This document shows positions 17,813 to 26,309 of a DNA stretch of 51,344 nucleotides, in pieces (position 1 is the first letter of the stretch; the number at the start of each line of letters is the position of its first letter). Source of the stretch: Marinihelvus fidelis (GTDB taxonomy: Bacteria > Pseudomonadota > Gammaproteobacteria > Xanthomonadales > SZUA-36); assembly GCF_008725655.1 (NCBI RefSeq), contig NZ_VYXP01000004.1:1-51344 (forward strand), written 5' to 3'. The notes under the pieces were generated by a model. That model made no database searches, was not told the DNA's origin, and saw only the letters and a program-made list of their open reading frames with translations. Both the position numbers and the translations under genes were made by a program.

Positions 17813-19027
17813 TCAGTATTCGATACCCGACTTGAATCGAGCGATACACGCGTTGGGGCGAAAGTGGTACAGCCAGTGGTTCAGCTCCGGGGCGTCGATG
17901 ACCGCGATATCGGCCAGGTAGCCGGGGCGCAAAGAGCCGATGCGGTCATGTCGTGCGATGGCCCGGGCGGCAATGGTGGTTGCGCCCATCAGGGATTCCT
18001 GCGGCGTCATGGACTGGTTAATGCAGGCCAGCAACATCGCCAGGGGCAGGTGGTAGCTGGGCGCCGATCCCGGGTTGAAGTCCGTGGCCACGGCGACGCG
18101 GCAACCGGCGGACAGCGCGTCCCGTGCCGGCATGTAATGTTCGCGCAGGTACAGAGAGGCCAGTGGCAGGCTGACCGCAACGGTGCCGGCCCGCGCCATG
18201 GCGCGGAGGCCGTCTTCGCTGGCGTACTCCAGGTGCTCTGCGGACACGGCCCCCATCTCGGCCGCGAGCGCGGCACCGCCACCATCACTCAGTTGGTCGG
18301 CATGCACTTTCAGCCCCATGCCCAGCTCACGCGCGGTGGCCAGCACCTGGCGGGCTTCGTCAAGGCCGTACGCGCCCTGTTCCACGAACACATCGGAGAA
18401 TTCGGCCAGGCCGTCGGCGGCAATCCGCGGCAGCATGTCCTGGCACAGCAGCTCGATATAGGCCGAGCGGTTGGCGGCGTACTCGTCGGGAATGACGTGG
18501 GCGCCCAGGAAGGTCGGCACCAGGTCGACCGGGTGATCGGCGTCGAGCTGGCGATAGGTGCGCAGCTGGCGCAATTCCGTTTCCGGCTCAAGGCCATAAC
18601 CGGACTTGCACTCGACCGTCGTCACGCCCAGCGCGAGCATGTCGTCCAGTGCGCTGCGAGCCTTGTCGATCAGCGCCTGCCTGCTGGCGGCGCGGGTGTG
18701 CTTGACCGTGTGACGGATACCGCCGCCCGCCGCGGCGATTTCCTGGTAGCTGTGCCCCTGCAGACGCATTTCGAACTCGTCACCACGCCACCCGCCAAAA
18801 CACAGGTGGGTATGGCAGTCGACCAGGCCGGGGATGACCAGGCGGCCCTGGCAGTCCCAGGGCTCCGTGCTGGCCCATTGCCGCGGAAGTTGCGCGGCCG
18901 GGCCCGCCCAGGCGACACGCCCGTCGGCGATGACCAGTTCGGCGTCATTGACCAGGCCGGCATCACCCTGCGGATTGTCCGCAGGGCAGGTGGCCAGCTG
19001 GCCGATACCGGTCAGTCGCAGGCTCAT
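17813..19027 (-). CDS. hutI: Imidazolonepropionase
   Basis: HutI hydrolyses 4-imidazolone-5-propionate to N-formimino-glutamate, step 3 of histidine degradation. The product is 404 aa, an amidohydrolase. VDCHTHLCFGG holds the metal-binding histidines, AAGGGIRHTV the substrate loop, HADQLSDGGGAALAAE and SAEHLEYAS the further metal site, and VATDFNPGSAPSYHL the catalytic aspartate region. Its ATG overlaps the hutH stop by four bases. Confidence 0.97.
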   Translation of the reverse strand: MSLRLTGIGQLATCPADNPQGDAGLVNDAELVIADGRVAWAGPAAQLPRQWASTEPWDCQGRLVIPGLVDCHTHLCFGGWRGDEFEMRLQGHSYQEIAAAGGGIRHTVKHTRAASRQALIDKARSALDDMLALGVTTVECKSGYGLEPETELRQLRTYRQLDADHPVDLVPTFLGAHVIPDEYAANRSAYIELLCQDMLPRIAADGLAEFSDVFVEQGAYGLDEARQVLATARELGMGLKVHADQLSDGGGAALAAEMGAVSAEHLEYASEDGLRAMARAGTVAVSLPLASLYLREHYMPARDALSAGCRVAVATDFNPGSAPSYHLPLAMLLACINQSMTPQESLMGATTIAARAIARHDRIGSLRPGYLADIAVIDAPELNHWLYHFRPNACIARFKSGIEY

Positions 19028-20526
19028 GCGAGTTCGCCGCTACCCGATGCCGCCGCCTGGGCCATGGCGCCGGAACGCAACAGCGCCGCGCAGCGGTCCA
19101 GGTCGTTGCGGACCTCGTAGTCGCGATGCGCGTGCTCGACTTTGGCGCGCAGGGCCTGGTGAGCGGCGGCGACACCGCGGCCGGGACGCAGGGGTTCGCG
19201 AAAGTCCAGCGCCTGGGCCGCAGTGAGCAGTTCGACGGCGAGCACGCGCTCGACATTGTTGAGCACCTCCAGCAACTTGAGCGCGCTGATGGAACCCATG
19301 CTGACATGGTCTTCCTGGCCCAGGCTGGTGGGAATGGAGTCGACGCTGGCCGGGTGGCACAGCACCTTGTTTTCCGATACCAGCGCCGCGGCCGTGTACT
19401 GGGGGATCATGAATCCGGAATTGACGCCGGTGTCACGCATCAGCAGCTTGGGCAGTCCATCGTGGCCTTCCAGCAAAAGGTAGGTCCGCCGTTCCGAGAT
19501 ACTGCCCAGCTCGGCCAGGGCGATGGCAGCGAAATCCATCGCCAGCGCCAGGGGCTGGCCGTGGAAGTTTCCGCCGGAAACGATGTCGCCCTCGGGGAAC
19601 ACCAACGGGTTATCGGTGACCGAGTTCAGCTCCGTTTCGATGGCGCCTATCGCGTAGTCGAGCGCGTCGCGGCTGGCGCCGTGAACCTGCGGCACGCAGC
19701 GCAGGCAATAGGGGTCCTGTACCTTGCCGCAGTCACGGTGGGATTCAAGAATCTCGCTGCCTTCAAGCATCCTGCGTACATTGGCCGCAACCTGGCCCTG
19801 GCCATGGTGTGGCCTGGCCTCGTGGATGCGCGCGTCGAATGGCGCCGCGCTGCCCTGCAGGGCTTCCAGGCTCATGGCCGCCAGGACATCGGCTTCCCTG
19901 CGCAGGACCAGCGCGCGTTGCAGCACAAAGGCACCATAGGCGCTCATCAGCTGGGTGCCGTTGATCAGGGCCAGCCCGTCCTTGGCCTGCAGGTCAATGG
20001 GCTCCAGGCCTGCTTCGCTCAGGCGTTCCGCCGCGGGTACCGGGCGGTCGTCGTCCCTGGCCCAGAACTCGCCACGGCCGATCAGCGGCAGGCACATGTG
20101 CGCCAGCGGGGCCAGGTCGCCGGAGGCGCCGACGCTGCCCCGGCTGGGCACCCAGGGGACCAGGTCGTGCTCGGCGAACGCCAGTAGCAGGTCGAAGGTC
20201 TGGCGCGAGATGCCGGATCGGCCCAGGCCCAGGGCATGGATCTTCAACTGCAGCATCAGCCGGCTGATCTCACGCGGCACCGGGCTACCGACGCCGCAGG
20301 CATGGCTGAGCAGGATATTGCGCTGCAGGTCGGTGAGCTGGGCGCTGGAGATGCGCTGGTTGGCCAGGGCGCCGAAGCCGGTATTGATGCCGTAATGCGC
20401 CTTTCCGGAGGCCAGCGCGGCGTCGACCACCTGTCGGGAGGCCGCGACCGGGCCGTCATCCTGCCGCAGGCGCTGCATCGACGCCGCGAGATCGGTGTCC
20501 AGTTGCGCCAGGCGGATGGTGCTCAT
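19024..20526 (-). CDS. hutH: Histidine ammonia-lyase
   Basis: HutH removes ammonia from histidine to give urocanate. The product is 500 aa. The autocatalytic MIO cofactor forms from Ala-Ser-Gly at residues 134-136 in GSVGASGDLAPLAH. YGINTGFGALANQRIS (45-60) carries the catalytic tyrosine loop. Start and stop overlap hutU and hutI by four bases each, giving a tightly coupled hutUHI unit. Confidence 0.97.
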   Translation of the reverse strand: MSTIRLAQLDTDLAASMQRLRQDDGPVAASRQVVDAALASGKAHYGINTGFGALANQRISSAQLTDLQRNILLSHACGVGSPVPREISRLMLQLKIHALGLGRSGISRQTFDLLLAFAEHDLVPWVPSRGSVGASGDLAPLAHMCLPLIGRGEFWARDDDRPVPAAERLSEAGLEPIDLQAKDGLALINGTQLMSAYGAFVLQRALVLRREADVLAAMSLEALQGSAAPFDARIHEARPHHGQGQVAANVRRMLEGSEILESHRDCGKVQDPYCLRCVPQVHGASRDALDYAIGAIETELNSVTDNPLVFPEGDIVSGGNFHGQPLALAMDFAAIALAELGSISERRTYLLLEGHDGLPKLLMRDTGVNSGFMIPQYTAAALVSENKVLCHPASVDSIPTSLGQEDHVSMGSISALKLLEVLNNVERVLAVELLTAAQALDFREPLRPGRGVAAAHQALRAKVEHAHRDYEVRNDLDRCAALLRSGAMAQAAASGSGELA

Positions 20527-22205
20527 CAGCCGTTCACCATTGGCAGGTCGACACCGCGCTCGTTGGCCGTGGTCACGGCCTCGTCGTAACCGGCATCGGC
20601 ATGGCGCATGACGCCGGAGCCGGGGTCCGCCGTCAGCACGCGCTCGAGGCGCTCGTCGGCCAGCTCGGTGCCGTCTGCGACACAGACCATGCCGGCGTGC
20701 TGTGAATAGCCGATACCTACGCCGCCACCGTGATGCAGTGAGACCCAGCTGGCGCCGCAGGCCGTGTTCAGCATGGCGTTCAGCAGGGGCCAGTCGGCGA
20801 TCGCGTCGGAACCGTCGGCCATGGCCTCGGTCTCGCGGTTGGGGGAGGCCACCGAGCCCGTGTCCAGGTGATCCCGGCCAATGACGATGGGCGCCTTGAC
20901 CTTGCCTTCGCGAACCAGGCGATTGAAGGCCAGCCCGGCCTTCGCCCTTTCGCCGTACTCCAGCCAGCAGATGCGTGCCGGTAGCCCCTGGAAGTGAATT
21001 TTCTCCTGGGCTTTTTCAATCCAGCGGTGCAGGGCGGCCTTTTCCGGGAACAGTTCGAGGATGGTCTCGTCCGTGATGCGAATGTCGCCGGGGTCACCGG
21101 ACAGCGCCGCCCAGCGGAACGGGCCGGCGCCGCGGCAGAACAGGGGACGAATATAGGCAGGAACAAAGCCAGGAAAATCAAAAGCCTCTGGCATATTCCT
21201 GAAGTCTTTTACCTGGCCCCGAAGGTTGTTGCCATAGTCGAAGCAGACGGCGCCCTTGTCCTGCAGGTCAAGGATTGCGCGGACGTGCGTGACCATCGAG
21301 TCCAGCACCTTGTCGTCATAGGCTTTCGGGTCGGATTCGCGCAGGGCGGCTGCGGCTTCCAGTGAGTAGCCCGTGGGAATGTAGCCCTGGCGCAGATCAT
21401 GCGCGGAGGTCTGGTCGGTGATGATGTCGGGCACCAGGCCGCGCTCCAGCAGGGCGGGCATGACGTCGGCGATATTGCCCAGCAGGCCAACGGACAACGG
21501 CCCATCGGCCTGGTCGATCAGCTGCAGGGCCTCGTCCAGGCTGTCGGCGCGAACGTCGCAGTAGCCGGTTTCCACGCGCCGCTGGATCCGCCACGGGTCG
21601 ACCTCGACAGCAATACAGTGGCCGTCGTTCATTGTCACCGCCAGGGGCTGGGCACCACCCATGCCGCCGAGGCCGGCGGTGACGGTCAGTGTGCCTTTGA
21701 GCGTGCCGCCAAAATGCTGCCTGGCCACCTCGGCAAAAGTCTCGTAGGTGCCCTGGACGATACCCTGGGAGCCGATATAGATCCACGAACCCGCCGTCAT
21801 CTGTCCGTACATGGTCAGGCCGCGGTCTTCAAGGTCACGGAACTCGTCCCAGTTGCCCCAGCGGGGTACCAGGTTCGAGTTGGCGATCAGCACGCGCGGG
21901 GCGGCTTCATGGGTGCGGAACACGCCGACCGGCTTGCCCGACTGGATCAACAGTGTCTCGTCATCGGCCAGGCGCTTGAGCGTGGCGACAATGGCGTCGT
22001 AGCAGGCCCAGTTGCGGGCCGCGCGACCGGTTCCGCCGTAGACGATCAGGTCTTCCGGGCGCTCGGCGACATCGGGGTCCAGGTTATTCATCAGCATGCG
22101 CAGGGCCGCTTCCTGGTGCCAGCCCCGGCAGCTCAATTCCGTACCCGTGGGTGCGTGAATGGCGGGGCGGACGGACGGCTTGCTTTGTGCGGTGGAACCA
22201 CTCAT
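20526..22205 (-). CDS. hutU: Urocanate hydratase
   Basis: HutU converts urocanate to imidazolonepropionate using tightly bound NAD as an electrophile. The product is 559 aa. [11 protein letters not shown], the NAD-loop [15 protein letters not shown] and the C-terminal [15 protein letters not shown] are seen. The frame is open further upstream, but the ATG at 22205 has AGGAG eight bases before it. The final formimino-glutamate step (hutG or hutF) and the HutC repressor are not in this window. Confidence 0.97.
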   Translation of the reverse strand: MSGSTAQSKPSVRPAIHAPTGTELSCRGWHQEAALRMLMNNLDPDVAERPEDLIVYGGTGRAARNWACYDAIVATLKRLADDETLLIQSGKPVGVFRTHEAAPRVLIANSNLVPRWGNWDEFRDLEDRGLTMYGQMTAGSWIYIGSQGIVQGTYETFAEVARQHFGGTLKGTLTVTAGLGGMGGAQPLAVTMNDGHCIAVEVDPWRIQRRVETGYCDVRADSLDEALQLIDQADGPLSVGLLGNIADVMPALLERGLVPDIITDQTSAHDLRQGYIPTGYSLEAAAALRESDPKAYDDKVLDSMVTHVRAILDLQDKGAVCFDYGNNLRGQVKDFRNMPEAFDFPGFVPAYIRPLFCRGAGPFRWAALSGDPGDIRITDETILELFPEKAALHRWIEKAQEKIHFQGLPARICWLEYGERAKAGLAFNRLVREGKVKAPIVIGRDHLDTGSVASPNRETEAMADGSDAIADWPLLNAMLNTACGASWVSLHHGGGVGIGYSQHAGMVCVADGTELADERLERVLTADPGSGVMRHADAGYDEAVTTANERGVDLPMVNG

Positions 22206-22241
22206 TATCGACTCCTGAAGGCAGGATGAAGAGAACCGCCA

Positions 22242-22250
22242 ATTATACCA
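22242..22250 (-). promoter_or_regulatory. Extended -10 promoter of hutUHI
   Basis: On the - strand TGGTATAAT is a TGn extended -10 with a perfect TATAAT, 37 bases before the hutU start. No good -35 is seen, as is common for extended -10 promoters. The 96-base gap to the divergent dsbB gene holds no HutC-like site that I can recognise. Confidence 0.6.
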
Positions 22251-22301
22251 GCGCCCGGCGTTGGCCAGAGCGGTCCCCACGGCACGGTAATCGTCACGAC
22301 A

Positions 22302-22811
22302 ATGAAGTTTTTTTCCCTCAGGCTCTGGTACCTGTTGGCCGCCATTTGTTGCGCGGCCCTGCTCGGGTATGCGCTGTACAGCCAGCACAAGATGTTCCTC
22401 GACCCCTGTCCGCTGTGTATTTTCCAGCGCGTCGCCTTCATGTGGATTGGCGTCTGGGCGCTGGTGGGCGCGTTGTTCAATCCCGGCGGCAAATGGCGCT
22501 GGACGGTGACGACGCTGATGACCATTGGCGCCATCGTGGGTGGCGCGATTGCATGGCGGCACGTGTGGCTGCAGGGGCTGCCCCTGGACCAGGTGCCGGA
22601 GTGCGGCCCGGGCCTGGCCTACATGATGGACACGCTGCCGTTCTGGAATGTACTGAAGACGGTGCTTGAAGGCGATGGCGCCTGCGCCGAGGTGCAGTGG
22701 CAGTTCCTGGGCCTGAGCATGCCGGCGTGGACGCTGGTATGGTTTATCGGGCTTGGGTTGGTAACGATTTTTCTGACGATCAGACAGGCCCGCGTGGAGG
22801 GCAGAACATAA
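22302..22811 (+). CDS. dsbB: Disulfide bond formation protein DsbB
   Basis: DsbB re-oxidises DsbA in the periplasm and passes electrons to quinones. The product is 169 aa with four membrane segments. The quinone-proximal pair is CPLC at residues 36-39; the second periplasmic pair is C101 and C128. All four match the E. coli layout. The stop overlaps the next gene's start by one base, an unusual pairing with aromatic biosynthesis. Confidence 0.94.
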   Translation: MKFFSLRLWYLLAAICCAALLGYALYSQHKMFLDPCPLCIFQRVAFMWIGVWALVGALFNPGGKWRWTVTTLMTIGAIVGGAIAWRHVWLQGLPLDQVPECGPGLAYMMDTLPFWNVLKTVLEGDGACAEVQWQFLGLSMPAWTLVWFIGLGLVTIFLTIRQARVEGRT

Positions 22812-24196
22812 TGACTATGGGTAATTCACTGGGAGCGGTGGCCAACAGGGCGCCGTGGCGTCCGGATTCATGGCAGGAAAAGGTCGCTGCACAGCAGGCC
22901 ATCTATCCCGACGCGGGTGAGCTCGACAAGGCACTGACGGAATTATCCGGCCTGCCGCCCCTGGTGACCTCGTGGGAGATCCTGGCGCTCAGGGAGCAGA
23001 TTGCCGAGGCCCAGCGCGGCGAGCGTTTCTTCCTGCAGGGCGGCGATTGCGCCGAGAGCTTTGCCGAATGCAACTCGGCGGTGATCACCAACCGCCTGAA
23101 AGTGCTGCTGCAGATGAGCCTGATCCTCGTGCACGGCCTGCAGATGCCGGTGGTGCGCGTCGGCCGCTTTGCCGGCCAGTACGCCAAGCCGCGCTCGTCC
23201 AATGACGAAACCCGCGATGGCGTCACGCTGCCCAGCTACCGCGGCGACATCATCAATTCACCGGAATTCACGCCGGAAGCGCGCATTCCCGATCCGCGCC
23301 GCCTGATCCAGGCCCATGCCAGCTCGGCCATGACGATGAATTTCGTCCGCGCGCTGGTCGACGGCGGGTTTGCCGACCTGCATCACCCGGAGTACTGGAA
23401 CCTGGGCTGGGTCGAGCACTCGCCGCTGGCCGAGGACTTCCAGCAGCTGGCGACCAGCATCGGTCGCTCGGTCCGCTTCATGGAGACGATCTCCGGGCGC
23501 CGCGCCGGCTCGGTCAAGCGGGTCGACTTCTACACCTCGCACGAGGCCCTGCACCTGCATTACGAGCAGGCGCTGACCCGCGAGGTGCCGCGCCAGGAGG
23601 GCTGGTGGAACCTGTCGACACATTTCCCGTGGATCGGCATGCGCACGGCCTCGATGGAGGACGCGCACCTGGAATTCATGCGCGGCATCCGCAACCCCAT
23701 CGGCATGAAGGTCGGTCCTTCTGTGGAGCCCGGCCTGCTCACCGACATGCTGGAGGTGCTCAATCCGAACCGCGAAGAGGGCAAGATCGTGTTGATTCAC
23801 CGCATGGGCGCCGGCAAGGTGGCGGACAAGCTGCCGAAACTGATCCGCGCGGTCCAGGATTCCGGTTCGCCGGTGTTGTGGATCTGCGATCCGATGCACG
23901 GCAACACCGAGTCAACGGCGGACGGCATCAAGACACGCCGGTTCCGCAATATCATGGCGGAAGTGGACGAGGCCTTCGACGTGCACCACGACAATGGTTC
24001 AAGGCTGGGCGGTGTGCACCTGGAATTGACCGGCGAAGATGTCACGGAATGCACCGGTGGTGCCCGCGACCTGGTCGACGCCGACCTGCGCCGTGCCTAC
24101 AAGTCCACCGTCGACCCGCGCCTGAACTACGAGCAGGCGCTGGAACTGGCCATGCTTATCGTGCGCAAGCATGAAACGGTGACGCGTAACGCGTAA
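22811..24196 (+). CDS. Class II (plant-type) DAHP synthase
   Basis: Condenses phosphoenolpyruvate with erythrose 4-phosphate, the first step of the shikimate pathway. The product is 461 aa. Class II motifs: WQEKVAAQQ near the N-terminus, [37 protein letters not shown], and DPMHGNTE in the active site. The ATG at 22811 follows GGAGGG. The last five residues, VTRNA, are encoded by a 7-bp repeat array, so the C-terminus runs past the usual family end. Unrelated in sequence to E. coli AroF/G/H. Confidence 0.95.
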   Translation: MTMGNSLGAVANRAPWRPDSWQEKVAAQQAIYPDAGELDKALTELSGLPPLVTSWEILALREQIAEAQRGERFFLQGGDCAESFAECNSAVITNRLKVLLQMSLILVHGLQMPVVRVGRFAGQYAKPRSSNDETRDGVTLPSYRGDIINSPEFTPEARIPDPRRLIQAHASSAMTMNFVRALVDGGFADLHHPEYWNLGWVEHSPLAEDFQQLATSIGRSVRFMETISGRRAGSVKRVDFYTSHEALHLHYEQALTREVPRQEGWWNLSTHFPWIGMRTASMEDAHLEFMRGIRNPIGMKVGPSVEPGLLTDMLEVLNPNREEGKIVLIHRMGAGKVADKLPKLIRAVQDSGSPVLWICDPMHGNTESTADGIKTRRFRNIMAEVDEAFDVHHDNGSRLGGVHLELTGEDVTECTGGARDLVDADLRRAYKSTVDPRLNYEQALELAMLIVRKHETVTRNA

Positions 24197-24226
24197 CGCG
24201 TGACGGGTAACGGGTAACGCGTCACC
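24179..24226 (+). repeat. 7-bp repeat array overlapping the DAHP synthase stop
   Basis: Units: GTGACGC, GTAACGC, GTAACGC, GTGACGG, GTAACGG, GTAACGC, GTCACC. The third unit supplies the in-frame TAA (24194-24196). The first units encode residues VTRNA. The outer ends GTGACGCGT and ACGCGTCAC are complementary, so the whole array can fold back. The convergent typA gene also ends in GCGTAACGCG (24251-24260), a single unit of the same family. Confidence 0.88.
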
Positions 24227-24254
24227 AGCCGCGCGTCAGCGCGGCGCTCCCGCG

Positions 24255-26099
24255 TTACGCTTCTTCGGCGCGCTTGGCGTTGCGTTCCGCAACGCGTCGC
24301 TCGTGTTCGAGCAGGTGTTTCTTGCGGATGCGGATGTTCTCCGGTGTCGCTTCCACCAGTTCATCGTCCTGGATGAATTCCAGCGCCTGTTCCAGGGTCA
24401 GTTCCTGGTGGGCGCTCAGCGTGGTGGCGTCATCCTTCATCTGCGTGCGGATGTTGGTCAGCTGCTTGGCCTTAAGCGGGTTCACCGTCAGGTCATTGCC
24501 GCGGTTGTGAACGCCGATCACCTGGCCTTCGTACACATCCACACCACCCTCGATGATCATGCGGCCGCGCTCCTGCAGGTTGAACAGGGCGTAGGCGACT
24601 GACTTGCCCGTGGCGTTGGAAATCAGCACGCCGTTGTTACGGGTCGAGATTGGCGCCGGGTTGTAAGGGCCATAATGGTCGAAGACATGGAACAGCAGGC
24701 CGGTGCCCGCCGTCAGGGTCCGGAACTCCGACTGGAACCCGATCAGGCCACGGGCCGGGATCAGGTAGTCCATGCGGATGCGGCCCTTGCCGTCCGGCTG
24801 CATGTCCTGCAGTACACCGCGACGCTCACCGAGCTTCTCCATGACCGCGCCCTGGTAGCTGTCCTCCAGGTCGACGACCAGGGACTCGTAAGGCTCCTGG
24901 GTCTTGCCATCGATTTGCTTGAGGATGACTTCGGGGCGTGAAATGGCCAGCTCGTAGCCTTCGCGGCGCATGGTTTCAATGAGGATGGACAGGTGCAGCT
25001 CACCACGGCCGGAGACGCGGAATTTTTCCGGGTCCTCGGTTTCCTCGATGCGCAGGGCCACGTTGTGACTGGCCTCGCGCAGCAGGCGCTCGCGGATCTG
25101 GCGGCTGGTCAGGAACTTGCCCTCGCGGCCGGCAAACGGCGAGCTGTTAACACGGAAGGTCATGCTGATGGTTGGTTCGTCGACACTCAGCACTGGCAGG
25201 GCCTCGGGGGCTTCGCGGTCGCAGATGGTGTCGGAGATGCGCAGGCCCTCGATGCCGGTCAGGGCAATGATGTCGCCGGCGTTGGCGCTCTCGACCTCGA
25301 TGCGGTCGAGGCCGTGGAAACCCAGCACCTGCAGCACCTTGGCGCTGCGTGATTCGCCGTCTCGGTCGATCACGGTCACGCGCTGGTTCGGCTTCACCGT
25401 GCCGCGCTGCACGCGGCCTACGCCGATTACGCCCACGTAGGTGTTGTAATCGAGCGTGGTGATGCGCATCTGGAACGGGCCTTCGGTATCCACGTCCGGC
25501 GGTGAGACCTGCTCAACAATGGTGCGGAACAACGGCGTCATGTCGCCATCGCGGGCGCTGTTCTCTTCGCTGGCGTAGCCGCGCAGGGCAGAGGCGTAGA
25601 CCACCGGAAAATCCAGCTGCTCATCGGTGGCACCCAGCTGGTCGAACAGTTCGAAGGTCTGGTCCAGCACCCAGTCCGGGCGCGCGCCGTCGCGGTCGAT
25701 CTTGTTGATGACGACAATCGGCTTAAAGCCCATCTCGAAAGCCTTCTGGGTCACGAAACGGGTCTGCGGCATCGGGCCGTCGACCGCGTCCACGAGCAAC
25801 AGCACGGAATCGACCATGCTGAGGATACGCTCCACTTCGCCGCCGAAATCCGCGTGTCCCGGGGTATCGACGATGTTGATGCGCCAGGTGGTGTCGTCGT
25901 CTTTCCAGGTAATCGCCGTGTTCTTGGACAGGATCGTGATGCCACGCTCCTTTTCCAGCTCGTTGGAGTCCATGACGCGCTCAGGTGCGGCCGCGCGGTC
26001 ACCCAGGGTGCCGGACTGTTGCAGCAGTTGGTCCACGAGGGTGGTCTTGCCATGGTCGACGTGCGCGATGATGGCGATATTGCGAAGATTCTCGATCAT
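24255..26099 (-). CDS. typA: Ribosome-associated GTPase TypA/BipA
   Basis: TypA is a translational GTPase that aids 50S assembly and growth under stress such as cold. The product is 614 aa (E. coli about 607). G1 AHVDHGKTT (residues 12-20), switch region [12 protein letters not shown]3 DTPGHADF and G4 NKIDRD are intact. EF-G-like domains and the TypA-specific C-terminus follow. The frame is open to 26228, but the ATG at 26099 ([10 protein letters not shown]) has AGG about nine bases upstream and is the family start. Confidence 0.97.
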   Translation of the reverse strand: MIENLRNIAIIAHVDHGKTTLVDQLLQQSGTLGDRAAAPERVMDSNELEKERGITILSKNTAITWKDDDTTWRINIVDTPGHADFGGEVERILSMVDSVLLLVDAVDGPMPQTRFVTQKAFEMGFKPIVVINKIDRDGARPDWVLDQTFELFDQLGATDEQLDFPVVYASALRGYASEENSARDGDMTPLFRTIVEQVSPPDVDTEGPFQMRITTLDYNTYVGVIGVGRVQRGTVKPNQRVTVIDRDGESRSAKVLQVLGFHGLDRIEVESANAGDIIALTGIEGLRISDTICDREAPEALPVLSVDEPTISMTFRVNSSPFAGREGKFLTSRQIRERLLREASHNVALRIEETEDPEKFRVSGRGELHLSILIETMRREGYELAISRPEVILKQIDGKTQEPYESLVVDLEDSYQGAVMEKLGERRGVLQDMQPDGKGRIRMDYLIPARGLIGFQSEFRTLTAGTGLLFHVFDHYGPYNPAPISTRNNGVLISNATGKSVAYALFNLQERGRMIIEGGVDVYEGQVIGVHNRGNDLTVNPLKAKQLTNIRTQMKDDATTLSAHQELTLEQALEFIQDDELVEATPENIRIRKKHLLEHERRVAERNAKRAEEA

Positions 26100-26169
26100 T
26101 TGAATGCCTGGAATGTGTGGCGGGTGAACGCCATGGGTGCGGGCCGGAACGACCCGGGGAAGCGCGCGC

Positions 26170-26198
26170 ACGATACACGCAACGGCATGGTTTTGCAA
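26170..26198 (-). promoter_or_regulatory. Candidate typA promoter
   Basis: On the - strand TTGCAA (26198-26193) and TATCGT (26175-26170) are separated by 17 bases. Each hexamer matches consensus at four of six positions. It would give a leader of roughly 60 bases. The -35 lies at the T-tract of the upstream terminator. Confidence 0.45.
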
Positions 26199-26257
26199 TA
26201 AAAAAGGCGGGGCCGAAGCCCCGCCCAATCATCGTGCGGCCAGGGGAAAGCCGCACG
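26198..26257 (-). terminator. Double-hairpin terminator of the protease operon
   Basis: Downstream of the protease stop on the - strand come two stems. The first is CGTGCGGC/GCCGCACG at 26257-26233 with a 9-base loop. The second is GGCGGGGC-TTCG-GCCCCGCC at 26225-26206, followed by a run of T (26205-26200). The second is a textbook intrinsic terminator with a UUCG tetraloop, about 85 bases after the stop. Confidence 0.93.
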
Positions 26258-26309
26258 AGGGCGCTCGGACCGCGACCGCGGTGATCCCGCGGCCGGGAGT
26301 CAGGCCCGA

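Noticed and set aside
17789-19120. Long + strand open frame opposite hutI
   Set aside because: hutI is unambiguous on the - strand with all metal-site motifs; the + frame is a shadow without family features.
20526-22562. Longer N-terminus for urocanate hydratase starting upstream of 22205
   Set aside because: The extra residues lie opposite dsbB, look non-coding, and the ATG at 22205 has a good Shine-Dalgarno and family length.
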